From positions 1 to 52,143 of the forward strand of contig JAKOZI010000140.1 of NCBI GenBank assembly GCA_029780075.1: a stretch of 52,143 nucleotides of DNA, in the 5' to 3' direction. Numbering within the stretch: position 1 is the stretch's first letter; each line of letters starts with the position of its first letter. The notes beneath the pieces are model-generated. The model made no database searches and was not told where the DNA came from. It saw nothing but the letters and a program-made list of their open reading frames with translations. Positions 17,781 through 26,302 of the stretch are shown here, one piece after another. Position numbers and translations under genes: made by a program. Source of the stretch: Pseudomonadota bacterium. Lineage in GTDB: Bacteria > Pseudomonadota > Gammaproteobacteria > Burkholderiales > Rhodocyclaceae.

Positions 17781-19100
17781 TCAGAAGGCAATCGAGTACT
17801 GCGCGCCGACAATCCAGACGCTGGAATCGTAGTCGCCGGTAATCGTGCCGTGATTCGTGGCGGCACTCCCTGCGCCGGTGGTGGTCTGGTTGTTGTTGAT
17901 CTTGGTGGTCGGGATGTACAGATACGCCAACCCGAGTTCGAGGGTCTGCTCCCTCGCCGGCTTCCATTGCGTTCCGAGGGTAAACCAGGTGCGATCGTTG
18001 TCCGGCAACGAAGCCAGGCGCGAAGCCGAGTTCTTGACCGGCGACTGGTCATAGGCCAGACCGAACATGAATTTCAGCGCATCCGTGTAGCGGTAGTTGG
18101 CACCCAGAGCGACGCGGTAGGTATTCTGGAAGTTCGCCGCGATGGTCTGCGCGGTTGTGCCATTTGCGCGTCCGGAGGTACGCACGATGTCGATATCCTT
18201 GATGGAACTCCAGCCGGTCCAGGAAATGTCGCCCAACAATTCCCACTGATCGCTCAGCCGTTGGGTGGCACTCAGAATCAGGGTATCCGGAACCTTGAGG
18301 TCGGCCTTGACGTCACTCTGTGCGCCGGCGTTGGTCAGCGCATTGGCGGCGGCATTGGCCCCCGGCGTACCATCGCTGCGCAGGCTCGCCGAGCCTTCGG
18401 TGTGATACTGGATGGCGGACCGATACGACAGGCCGACCTTGGTCGATGGCGACGGAGTAAACAACACGCCGACGTTCCAGCCCCAAGCATCGTCATCAAT
18501 CTTCAGATGAGCCCTGACCCCGGCAAATCCGGGCGTGACACTCACCTGGCGATAATAATCCGCCTCGATTTTCTGCCAGCTTACCCCGGCACCCAGCGAA
18601 AACTGGTCGTTAACCCGAAAGGCGATCGACGGATTGAGGTTAATCGTCTTGATGTCGAATTCGTTGGAATGTGCACTACCCTTCCAGGGGTCGTCGTATT
18701 TGGTCGCCAACCCAAAAGGTGCGTTGATGCCCAAGCCAAGATAGAGATCCTTGTTCAGCGCCCAGGACAGGTAGGCATTCGGAGGAAATCCCCAGCCACC
18801 TGCATCGCCGCCGTCACCGGCGCCATTGAAGGCGCCAACCGTGGAGCCATTGTTGTCGAACTTGAAACTGGGTCGTACCGCCGTCAAACCGCCGGAGAAC
18901 TCTCGCGCCTGCAGTTGTGTCATGCCGGCCGGATTGTAATAGATGGTACTGGCATCGGTCGATTTGGCAGCCGAACCAGCATAGGCATTGCCCAGACCGC
19001 TGCCCTGCTCCAGCAACTGAAAACCTGAAGCCGCCGCCGTCCCCGACAACGCCGCCAGCATTACGGCCGGAATGATCTTCATCGAAATATGTGTTGACAT
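17781..19100 (-). CDS. fadL: FadL/TodX family outer-membrane transporter
   Basis: A 439-residue outer-membrane protein of the OmpP1/FadL/TodX family, which moves long-chain fatty acids or other hydrophobic substrates across the outer membrane. It has a signal peptide (about residues 1-25, ending TAAASG), the conserved N-terminal hatch (GFQLLEQGSGLGNAYAG ... STIYYNPAGM), a beta-barrel body and a C-terminal Phe typical of barrels recognised by the BAM complex. The start at 19100 has GGGGAG 7 bp upstream; frames starting earlier lack this. It lies 102 bp after the thioesterase gene and is followed by a strong terminator, so it is probably the last gene of the tetR operon. Confidence 0.93.
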   Translation of the reverse strand: MSTHISMKIIPAVMLAALSGTAAASGFQLLEQGSGLGNAYAGSAAKSTDASTIYYNPAGMTQLQAREFSGGLTAVRPSFKFDNNGSTVGAFNGAGDGGDAGGWGFPPNAYLSWALNKDLYLGLGINAPFGLATKYDDPWKGSAHSNEFDIKTINLNPSIAFRVNDQFSLGAGVSWQKIEADYYRQVSVTPGFAGVRAHLKIDDDAWGWNVGVLFTPSPSTKVGLSYRSAIQYHTEGSASLRSDGTPGANAAANALTNAGAQSDVKADLKVPDTLILSATQRLSDQWELLGDISWTGWSSIKDIDIVRTSGRANGTTAQTIAANFQNTYRVALGANYRYTDALKFMFGLAYDQSPVKNSASRLASLPDNDRTWFTLGTQWKPAREQTLELGLAYLYIPTTKINNNQTTTGAGSAATNHGTITGDYDSSVWIVGAQYSIAF

Positions 19101-19202
19101 GTTCAACTCCCCCATGGATGTGATCTCATCGTGGCTTTTTCGCCACGTGTCAAATGCGATTCGCCGAGTCATCCTACGACCACTGTCCATAAAAATCTTC
19201 AG

Positions 19203-19601
19203 TTATTGGTCGTTTGGCAACTCGCGCTTCTCTCCATGTTGGTTAATTGCAACATAGCTCAGTACGGCTTCGGTGACCTTCACGATGATCGGCTGGGCCG
19301 GGTGGCGTTCGGCGTAGACCTCGACTCTGACCTTGATCGACGTCCGCCCGGTATCGACAACCTCGGCAAAAAAACTCACGACGTCGCCGACCGACACCGG
19401 TTGCTTGAAGAGGAAGGAATTCACCGCCACCGTGGTCACGCGACCACGCGCACGCTGCATCGCCGGAATCGCGCCGGCCACGTCGACCTGGGCCATGATC
19501 CAGCCCCCGAAGACGTCGCCCTGCGGATTGACGTCGGCGGGCATCGGCATCACGCGCAGGATTGGTTGTCTGTCCGGCAAGCGGACCATGGTCTCAGGCA
19601 T
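19203..19601 (-). CDS. yciA: YciA-like acyl-CoA thioesterase (hotdog fold)
   Basis: A 132-residue hotdog-fold thioesterase that hydrolyses acyl-CoA to free acid and CoA. Family signatures: NPQGDVFGGWIMAQVDVAG (central helix with the catalytic Asp) and NSFLFKQPVSVGDVVSFFAEV. Its start overlaps the fadJ stop by 8 bp, which suggests coupled translation. In a beta-oxidation operon it probably releases CoA from accumulating acyl-CoAs; the specific substrate is unknown. Confidence 0.9.
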   Translation of the reverse strand: MPETMVRLPDRQPILRVMPMPADVNPQGDVFGGWIMAQVDVAGAIPAMQRARGRVTTVAVNSFLFKQPVSVGDVVSFFAEVVDTGRTSIKVRVEVYAERHPAQPIIVKVTEAVLSYVAINQHGEKRELPNDQ

Positions 19602-21531
19602 GCTGGCTCCGCAGGTAGTTCAGCGGTCCGCCGGTGAACGGCGCAAAACCGGTACCGAAGATCACCCCGGCATCGGCCAGATCGGCATCGGCCACCACCC
19701 CCTCGTTCACCAGTTGCCGGCTACGCTCGAGCAGCGGTCTGACAAGGCGCTCGGCCAGACCGGCCGGGACCGTCCCGACCGGGCCTTTGACCGGCCGGCC
19801 GGCACGATACTCATAGAAACCCCGGCCCGCCTTCCTGCCAAGGTAGCCGGCGTTGAAGTGCTCAAGCAGGCAGCGCGGCGGCTCCGCACCGGCACCGGCC
19901 AGGCTCTTGCCGGCGGCCAGCGCCACATCCAGGCCGACCATGTCGATCAGTTCGATAGGCCCCATCGGCATGCCGAAAGCGAGCATCGCTTCGTCCACTG
20001 TCGCCGGTGTCAGGCCTTCATCGACGGCACGCATCGCTTCGAGCATATACGGGCCGAGAACGGCGTTCACCAGAAAGCCGGGGGCACTTCTGACCGGCAG
20101 CGGCAGGCGATCGATCTGCCTGACAAAGGCGATGCCGCGTTGCACGACTTCGGGGTCGCTGCCCTCGGCGGCAACCACTTCGACCAGTGGCATCCGCGCC
20201 ACCGGATTGAAGAAGTGAATCCCGATCAGGCGCTCCGGACGGGCGAGCGGGCTGCGCAGATCTTCGATCCGCAGGCTGGAGGTGTTGGTAGCCAGCACGG
20301 CGTCGCTCCTGATCTTCGCCTCCAGGTCCTGAAGGAGCACGTGCTTGGCTTCAAGGTTCTCGAAGATCGCCTCGATCACCACGTCGGCTTGCCGGGCGCC
20401 ATGACCGTCGGGATCCGGAATCAGCCGGTCCATGACGTTGCGCAACTCGCGCGCGTCCCGGATGCGCTTGCCCCAGGCCGCATAGGCGCGTTGCAGCGCC
20501 GGCGCGATGCGCTCCATCCCCTGGTCCTGCAAGGTGACGGTCAGCCCACGCTGGGCGCACCAGGCGGCGATATCGCCGCCCATCACCCCGGCGCCGACGA
20601 CGTGCACCCGTTTCGCCTGGAACGTGCCGCCCTTGCCGAGGCTCTTCAGGCGCTCCTGCATGAAGAACACGCGCACGAGGTTGCGTGCCGTTGGCGAGCG
20701 CACGATGCTGTCGATCAGTTGCGGCGCAGCCAGCGCATTGCCGTGGTGGCGCGCCCAGATGTCGATGATCGCGTACGGCGCCGGATAATGCTCGGCGCGT
20801 GCGCGCCTGGCCACCTGCTTTCTCGCCGTACGCGCCACCAGGGCCCTGAACGGGCCGTTGAGCAGCCGCTGCAGCAGCGGTGGCCGGCGACGCGGCTGAT
20901 TGGAGAGCACCAGCATGGCTGCCGCCTGGTCCATGACGCGTGGCGGCACGCACTCGTCGGCGAGGCCGAGGCGCCTGGCCTTCCTGGCATCGACCGTCTT
21001 GCCGGTCAGCATCATGTCCAGCGCCACCTGCGGGCCGACCCGCTCAGGCAGCCGCAGCATGCCGCCCCAGCCGGGAACGATGCCCAGCATGACCTCGGGC
21101 AAACCCATCCGCGTCGCCGGCTCATCGACCGCCAGCAGGTAACGACAGGCCAAGGCCAGTTCGAGTCCGCCGCCCAGGCAATGGCCGCGCACCAGCGCCA
21201 GCGTCGGATACGGGACACTGGCCAGACGCGCGAATAGCTGCCAGCCGCGCGTCACCAGCTCGATGCCCTTCTCGGGTGTGTCGAGCTGGGTGAACTCCTG
21301 GATGTCTGCGCCGGCAATGAAACCGGCGGCCTTGCCGGAGCGAAAAATCACGCCTTGCGGCGGATGGCGATCAAAGCCGTCGAGCAGTACGGCAAGTTCG
21401 TCCATCACCGCGCTGGAAAGCGAATTGGTCGATTCATTGTGCTTGTCCAGCGTCACCCACGTCAGTCCTTCGGCATCGACGTCGAGCCGCCAGTGCTGGC
21501 ACGTCGTATGCACATTGCCCTTGCTATCCAT
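19594..21531 (-). CDS. fadJ: FadJ/FadB-type enoyl-CoA hydratase/3-hydroxyacyl-CoA dehydrogenase
   Basis: A 645-residue bifunctional enzyme with the hydratase first (RGHCLGGGLELALACRY, then GLPEVMLGIVPGWGG with the catalytic Glu), followed by the dehydrogenase (VVGAGVMGGDIA NAD loop; GIHFFNPVARMPLVEVV). It is the E. coli FadB/FadJ order, opposite to the fadN gene 2 kb downstream, and about 70 residues shorter than E. coli FadB/FadJ. The ATG at 21531 has GGAGG 8 bp upstream; about 108 codons of open frame above it have no recognisable content and overlap the thiolase gene. The substrate is enoyl-CoA; chain-length preference is not readable. Confidence 0.92.
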   Translation of the reverse strand: MDSKGNVHTTCQHWRLDVDAEGLTWVTLDKHNESTNSLSSAVMDELAVLLDGFDRHPPQGVIFRSGKAAGFIAGADIQEFTQLDTPEKGIELVTRGWQLFARLASVPYPTLALVRGHCLGGGLELALACRYLLAVDEPATRMGLPEVMLGIVPGWGGMLRLPERVGPQVALDMMLTGKTVDARKARRLGLADECVPPRVMDQAAAMLVLSNQPRRRPPLLQRLLNGPFRALVARTARKQVARRARAEHYPAPYAIIDIWARHHGNALAAPQLIDSIVRSPTARNLVRVFFMQERLKSLGKGGTFQAKRVHVVGAGVMGGDIAAWCAQRGLTVTLQDQGMERIAPALQRAYAAWGKRIRDARELRNVMDRLIPDPDGHGARQADVVIEAIFENLEAKHVLLQDLEAKIRSDAVLATNTSSLRIEDLRSPLARPERLIGIHFFNPVARMPLVEVVAAEGSDPEVVQRGIAFVRQIDRLPLPVRSAPGFLVNAVLGPYMLEAMRAVDEGLTPATVDEAMLAFGMPMGPIELIDMVGLDVALAAGKSLAGAGAEPPRCLLEHFNAGYLGRKAGRGFYEYRAGRPVKGPVGTVPAGLAERLVRPLLERSRQLVNEGVVADADLADAGVIFGTGFAPFTGGPLNYLRSQHA

Positions 21532-21557
21532 TCCTTGTCCTCCGAGTGGCCACTGCG

Positions 21558-22847
21558 TCAGGCGATCGTTTCCACGAGCATGGCGCCACCCTGACCACCG
21601 CCGATGCAGATCGCCGCGATGCCCCGCCTGGCCCTGGCCGCGCGCAAGGCATGCAGCAGATGCAGGACAATGCGCGCGCCCGAGGCCCCGACCGGGTGCC
21701 CGAGGGCAATCGCGCCACCGTCCACGTTGAGCCGATCCGGCGCGAGCGAGCCGAGCGCGCCCGGCAAGCCGAGGGCGTCGCGGCAGTATGCGTCGGATTC
21801 CCAGGCCGCAACGCAGGCCAGAACCTGCGCAGCGAAAGCTTCGTTGATTTCCCACAGATCGATGTCATTGAGCGCGAACTGCTGGCGCTGCAGGATCGGC
21901 GTTGCCGCATGCACCGGGCCGAGGCCCATCGCCGCCGGATCGAGGCCGGCCCACTGGCTGTCGGTGATCCTGCCGAGCGGCTGCAAATGCCATTTGACGA
22001 CCGCCGCCTCGGAGGCCAGCAGCAGCCACGCCGCACCATCGGTGATCTGCGAACTGTTGCCCGGGGTTACGCGACCATACTTGCGGTCGAAGAAGGGCTT
22101 GAGCCGGGCCAGACCGTCCATGCTCGAATCGTTGCGGACGCCGTCGTCGCGGTCATGGACCTGGCCACTGCCATCGACCAGCGGCACGATCTCGTCGAGG
22201 TGCCCGGCAACGCGCGCCGCGACGGCGCGCTGGTGGCTGCGCACGCTGTACTGATCCATCTGCTGCCGCGAGATGCCGAAACGCCAGGCGAGGTTTTCCG
22301 CGGTCTGCCCCATCAGCAGACCAATCACCGGATCGGTCAGGCCCTTGAGCAGGCCGATCACCGGCGACAGCAGGGGCAATGGACGCAGCCTGGCGAAAGC
22401 GGCAATCTTCTGGCCGATGGTTTTCGCCTGCATCATCCGGGCAAACCAGCGCACCATCACCTCGGAATAGAGCAGCGGCGCATGTGACAGGGCATCGACG
22501 CCGCCCGCCAGGACCAGTTGCGCACGCCCGTTGTGGATGTTGGCCATCGCCGAGTCGATGGCCTGCATGCCGCTGGCGCAGTTGCGCATCACCGTCCAGG
22601 CGGGCACATGGTGGCCGCAACCCAGGCGCAAGGCCACCACCCGCCCGATATTGATCTCGTCGGGAGACGGACTGGCACAACCGAGTATGACCTCATCGAG
22701 GTCGCTCGCGGCGAACGGCTGGCGAATCAGCAGGGCGCGTCCGGCCTGTACCGCCAGATCACTCGCCGCGAAAGGCCCCGGCGCATTGCGCCCCTTGAGG
22801 AACGGCGTTCTCGCGCCGTCCACGACGTATACGGGCTGGAATCCCAC
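21558..22847 (-). CDS. fadI: FadI-like acetyl-CoA C-acyltransferase (second thiolase)
   Basis: A 429-residue thiolase with the nucleophile Cys90 (MRNCASGMQ), His384 (GGAIALGHPVGASG) and Cys414 (CIGGGQGG). It resembles the FadI type that partners FadJ, and the fadJ-type gene indeed follows by 26 bp. The start is GTG at 22847, supported by AAGGAG 5 bp upstream. Compared with the other thiolase it has an insert of about 30 residues in the flap region (residues about 145-175, QKIAAFARLRPLPLLSPVIG...), which may contribute to membrane or partner binding. Confidence 0.92.
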   Translation of the reverse strand: MGFQPVYVVDGARTPFLKGRNAPGPFAASDLAVQAGRALLIRQPFAASDLDEVILGCASPSPDEINIGRVVALRLGCGHHVPAWTVMRNCASGMQAIDSAMANIHNGRAQLVLAGGVDALSHAPLLYSEVMVRWFARMMQAKTIGQKIAAFARLRPLPLLSPVIGLLKGLTDPVIGLLMGQTAENLAWRFGISRQQMDQYSVRSHQRAVAARVAGHLDEIVPLVDGSGQVHDRDDGVRNDSSMDGLARLKPFFDRKYGRVTPGNSSQITDGAAWLLLASEAAVVKWHLQPLGRITDSQWAGLDPAAMGLGPVHAATPILQRQQFALNDIDLWEINEAFAAQVLACVAAWESDAYCRDALGLPGALGSLAPDRLNVDGGAIALGHPVGASGARIVLHLLHALRAARARRGIAAICIGGGQGGAMLVETIA

Positions 22848-22901
22848 TTGTTCTCCTTCGTGTAAGGGTCGCGCCGGCGACGCCTGCTCGCCGACACGCC
22901 G

Positions 22902-22931
22902 GAGGCACGGCGTGACAACCTGCCGTGCCTC
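22902..22931. repeat. Inverted repeat between fadE and fadI
   Basis: A 10-bp perfect inverted repeat (GAGGCACGGC at 22902-22911, complement at 22922-22931) with a 10-base spacer lies just past the fadE stop. No T run follows on the minus strand, so it is not a classical terminator. It may stabilise the fadE mRNA end or adjust read-through into fadI. Confidence 0.6.
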
Positions 22932-22948
22932 ACGCCGGGCGAGGGGCC

Positions 22949-25300
22949 CTAGGCTGCGGCCTTGTGCACCAGCGGTTGCTGCTGGTTGCGCCCCAGATCA
23001 TGCGGAAAATCGTCGACGTGAATGACCTTGTCGCGCAGTTCATTGCGCCGTTTGAGCACGGTGTACTCGGCCGGGGTGACGATGCCGGCGGCAAACGCCG
23101 CATGCGCCAGGTCACGGACGTTGGCCTCGGGATTGTCGGCCAGCACGCCGCTCTTTTCGGCGGCACGAATCCTGGCCTCGATCGGCTCCGCCGCGATGGT
23201 CGCCGCCAGCGCCAGTTCGAGCGCGCCGACCGCTTCGCTCTCGACCTTCGGCACGTAGGCTTCTGCGGTCAGCCGATCGCGCGAAGCCGACGGTTCGATC
23301 AGCAGCTTGGCGACCTGATGGCCGATCCGGTCCGAGGGCACATCGTAAGGGTGGCCGAGCGGAAAAACGAGACGGTAGAGCATGCGCCCGATCCAGCGCA
23401 CCGGGAAGTTGGCAATCACCCCGTCGAAAGCCATTTGCGCCTTGTACATGGCATCCCAGATCGCCCAGTGCAGCAGCGGCGCATCGGCCTGCTGACGCCC
23501 CTCCGACTCGTAGCGCTTGAGCGTGGCCGAGCACAGGTAGAGCATCGACAGAATGTCGCCGAGGCGCGCCGAGAGCTTCTCGCGACGCTTCAACTCACCG
23601 CCCAGAACGAGCATCGAGATGTCGGAGAGAAAAGCGAAAGCCGACGCAAAGCGCGTCAGTTGCTGGTAGTAGCGCCGCGTTTCCGGGGCCACGTTGGCCG
23701 GCACGTTTACAAAGTGCGAGCCGGTCAGGCCTTTCCCCAGGGCACCGAAGCCATGTCCGATGGTGAACAGCAGGTGGCCAAACAGGGCCTTGTCGAAATC
23801 CCGCAGCCCCTGCCGAGCATCCGGGTTGAAGGCCGCTTTCATCTCTTTCAGCACATACGGATGGCAACGGATGGCACCCTGACCAAACAGGATCATGCTG
23901 CGCGTGAGGATGTTCGCGCCTTCGACGGTGATCCCGATCGGCAACTGCTGATAGGCCCGGCCAATGAAGTTGGAGGGGCCGAGGCAGATGCCCTTGCCAC
24001 CGACGATATCCATGCCGTCATTGACCACCTGACGGGCGCGCTCGGTGACATGGTACTTGGCTATCGCCGAAACCACCGACGGTTTCTCGCCGAGATCGAT
24101 GGCGCCGGCGGTCATCTTGCGCACGGCGTCCATCATGTAGGTGTAGGCTCCAATACGGGTCAGCGGCTCTTCAACGCCTTCGAAGCGCCCGATCGCCATC
24201 TTGAACTGGCTACGGACGCGCGCGTAGGCGCCGACGGTGCGCGCGGTCAGTTGGGCCATGCCGGTATTCGACGACGGCAGCGAGATCGAGCGACCAGCCG
24301 CCAGACACTCCATCAACATCCGCCAACCCTGGCCAACCATCGCCGGCCCACCGATCACGTAATCGAGGGGCATGAACACGTCCTTGCCGCGTGTCGGGCC
24401 GTTCATGAACATCGCGTTGAGCGGGAAGTGCCGACGGCCGATTTCCGCACCGGGGGTGTCGCGCGGTACCAGCGCACAGGTGATCCCGACGTGCTTCCTG
24501 CCGCCGAGCAGCCCATCCGGGTCATACAAATGGAAAGCCAGGCCGAGGATGGTGCACACCGGGCCCAGCGTGATGTAGCGCTTGTCCCAGGTCACACGCA
24601 TGCCCAGCACTTCCTTGCCCTGCCACATGCCCTTGCAGACGATGCCGACGTCGGGGATCGAACCGGCGTCGGAACCGGCCCATGGACTGGTCAGCGCAAA
24701 CGCCGGAATCTCGATACCCTTTGCCAGACGCGGCAGGTAGTGGTTCTTCTGCGCGTCGGTGCCATAGTGCAACAGCAGTTCGGCCGGACCCAGCGAATTG
24801 GGCACCATCACCGACACCGACAACGCCGAGCAACGCGTAGACAACTTGGTGACGATCTGCGAGTGCGCGTAGGCCGAGAACTCGAGACCACCGTATTTCT
24901 TTGGAATGATCATTCCCAGGAAGCCGTGCTCCTTGATGTACTGCCAGGCCTGCGGCGACAGGTCGTGCAACTCGGTGGTCACCTGCCAGTCATCGACCAG
25001 CGCACAGGCCTGCTCGACCTCGTTGTCCATGAAGGACTGCTCCTCGGCGGTCAGCTTCGGCACCGGATAGGCGAGCAGCTTGTTCCAGTCGGGGTTGCCG
25101 CGGAACAGTTCGCCGTCCCACCACACCGTGCCGGCCTCGAGGGCCACCCGCTCGGTTTCCGACATCTGCGGCAGGATCCGCTTGTAGGTACGAAAAATCG
25201 GCCGGCTGAGCAGCGCCCGTCGCAATGGACGAACGCCGAACAGCACGGCCAGGCTCAACAGCGTGATGCCGATGAGTATCGAGATGATCGTGGTGATCAT
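22949..25300 (-). CDS. fadE: FadE-type acyl-CoA dehydrogenase
   Basis: A 783-residue membrane-associated acyl-CoA dehydrogenase close to the 814 residues of E. coli FadE, which catalyses the first oxidation of beta-oxidation. It has an N-terminal membrane segment (about residues 3-27), an acyl-CoA dehydrogenase core (GFLGMIIPKKYGGLEFSAYA, ALTSPWAGSDAGS, PIGITVEGANILTRSM) and the long FadE-specific C-terminal extension. The ATG at 25300 has AGGAG 8 bp upstream. It follows the tetR stop by 43 bp, so regulator and enzyme are probably one transcript. Confidence 0.95.
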   Translation of the reverse strand: MITTIISILIGITLLSLAVLFGVRPLRRALLSRPIFRTYKRILPQMSETERVALEAGTVWWDGELFRGNPDWNKLLAYPVPKLTAEEQSFMDNEVEQACALVDDWQVTTELHDLSPQAWQYIKEHGFLGMIIPKKYGGLEFSAYAHSQIVTKLSTRCSALSVSVMVPNSLGPAELLLHYGTDAQKNHYLPRLAKGIEIPAFALTSPWAGSDAGSIPDVGIVCKGMWQGKEVLGMRVTWDKRYITLGPVCTILGLAFHLYDPDGLLGGRKHVGITCALVPRDTPGAEIGRRHFPLNAMFMNGPTRGKDVFMPLDYVIGGPAMVGQGWRMLMECLAAGRSISLPSSNTGMAQLTARTVGAYARVRSQFKMAIGRFEGVEEPLTRIGAYTYMMDAVRKMTAGAIDLGEKPSVVSAIAKYHVTERARQVVNDGMDIVGGKGICLGPSNFIGRAYQQLPIGITVEGANILTRSMILFGQGAIRCHPYVLKEMKAAFNPDARQGLRDFDKALFGHLLFTIGHGFGALGKGLTGSHFVNVPANVAPETRRYYQQLTRFASAFAFLSDISMLVLGGELKRREKLSARLGDILSMLYLCSATLKRYESEGRQQADAPLLHWAIWDAMYKAQMAFDGVIANFPVRWIGRMLYRLVFPLGHPYDVPSDRIGHQVAKLLIEPSASRDRLTAEAYVPKVESEAVGALELALAATIAAEPIEARIRAAEKSGVLADNPEANVRDLAHAAFAAGIVTPAEYTVLKRRNELRDKVIHVDDFPHDLGRNQQQPLVHKAAA

Positions 25301-25343
25301 TGCTGCTTCTCCTATCATGGGTCTTCGGTTTCAGGGCTCAGTT

Positions 25344-26105
25344 CTAAGGTCTGAGGCCGTCTTGGGGAACGGCTCTTGCTCTTGTGTCGGTGGTGGTTAT
25401 GGGCGATTCATGGAACTGCGGCAACGGTGCCCGCAGGCCGCCGAGCAGGAAAGGCATCAGCCGCTGCGCGAGGCGTCGCGCCAGCAGCGTGTCGCTGGGA
25501 TCGGCGTCCGCCCCCCCTTCGCCTGCCAGATCGCCCACCTCGCAGCCGGTGACCACCTGCAGCACATCGGTGCCGGCAATCGCGTAGGACATGGCGCCGA
25601 GCATGAAATGCAGGCGCCAGACAATCTCCGCTTTCGGCACATCCGGCAAGGCCCGAAACAGCGCGAGCTTGTAGCGATCGATGACTTGCGCATACTCACC
25701 GGCGAAGAACGTGCGGATGAACTCGGCCGGCTCGGTCAGGGTGCGGCCGAGCAGGCGCAGGAAGGTCATGCCGCCCAGCGCCGGGTCTTCGCCCATGCGC
25801 AACAGGGTTCCGAAAAAGGCTTCGAGAATCTGCGACGGCTTCAGCGGCGCGCCGGCGGCGTGTTCCTCGAGTCGGTCGAGGGCCTCCAGACGCTGGTGAT
25901 TGAGCCAGGCCAGTCGCCGCCGGAACACCTCGCGCAGCAGCGCCTCCTTCGACCCGAAATGGTAATTGACCGCCGCCAGGTTGACTTCCGCGGCGCCGGT
26001 GATCACCCGCATCGAAGTTCCTTCGTAACCGTTTTCCATGAACAGGCGTTCGGCGACATCGAGAATGCGTTCGCGGGTATCGAGAGTGGTTTTCTGATCG
26101 GTCAT
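25344..26105 (-). CDS. TetR-family repressor of beta-oxidation genes (PsrA/FadP-like)
   Basis: A 253-residue regulator with an N-terminal TetR helix-turn-helix (TRERILDVAERLFMENGYEGTSMRVITGAAEVNLAAVNYHFGSKE begins at about residue 10) and a larger ligand domain. The ANLAAVNYHFGSKEALL variant resembles PsrA-type fatty-acid regulators. I place the start at ATG 26105: the earlier in-frame codon at 26168 falls inside the operator. It is first gene of the tetR-fadE-thiolase-fadJ-thioesterase-fadL run and presumably represses itself and fadN through the palindromes at 26164-26181 and 17626-17643. Ligand (acyl-CoA or free fatty acid) is inference. Confidence 0.85.
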   Translation of the reverse strand: MTDQKTTLDTRERILDVAERLFMENGYEGTSMRVITGAAEVNLAAVNYHFGSKEALLREVFRRRLAWLNHQRLEALDRLEEHAAGAPLKPSQILEAFFGTLLRMGEDPALGGMTFLRLLGRTLTEPAEFIRTFFAGEYAQVIDRYKLALFRALPDVPKAEIVWRLHFMLGAMSYAIAGTDVLQVVTGCEVGDLAGEGGADADPSDTLLARRLAQRLMPFLLGGLRAPLPQFHESPITTTDTRARAVPQDGLRP

Positions 26106-26163
26106 GAGATCACGGGCCCAGGGAAAGCCGCAGCGTACGGCAACAGATCGCCACCGCGGTTCG

Positions 26164-26181
26164 TTCAAACGTTCGTTTTAA
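26164..26181 (-). promoter_or_regulatory. Putative autoregulatory operator of tetR
   Basis: The 18-bp palindrome TTCAAACGTTCGTTTTAA, matching TTNAAACGNNCGTTTNAA completely, sits between the promoter and tetR. It is the reverse complement of the element at 17626-17643 save one base. It abuts the proposed -10 at 26181-26186 exactly as in the fadN promoter. Confidence 0.7.
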
Positions 26182-26209
26182 TGGTACGGCCAGAACCCCT
26201 GTAATGCAA
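26181..26209 (-). promoter_or_regulatory. Putative tetR promoter
   Basis: On the minus strand, TTGCAT (26209-26204) and TACCAT (26186-26181) are separated by 17 bp. Both boxes are weak matches to sigma-70, but the position relative to the operator copies that of the strong fadN promoter. The divergent ABC exporter has its start at 26303, beyond this region. Confidence 0.45.
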
Positions 26210-26302
26210 GGCTTTTTTGCGTCTTTCGGCATCGCTATTGAGCCTCGACTCGCCAACAAGGCATACTCCGGGGCTCAGCAACCTCATCGACAAGCCAGCC
26301 CC

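Noticed and set aside
21532-21855. N-terminal extension of the fadJ-type gene to 21855
   Set aside because: About 108 Arg/Gly-rich codons overlap the thiolase gene on the same strand; the ATG at 21531 has a good ribosome-binding site and starts the hydratase domain.
22925-25354. Plus-strand 809-codon open frame
   Set aside because: Antisense to fadE across its full length, with no family signature; a shadow of high GC codon use.
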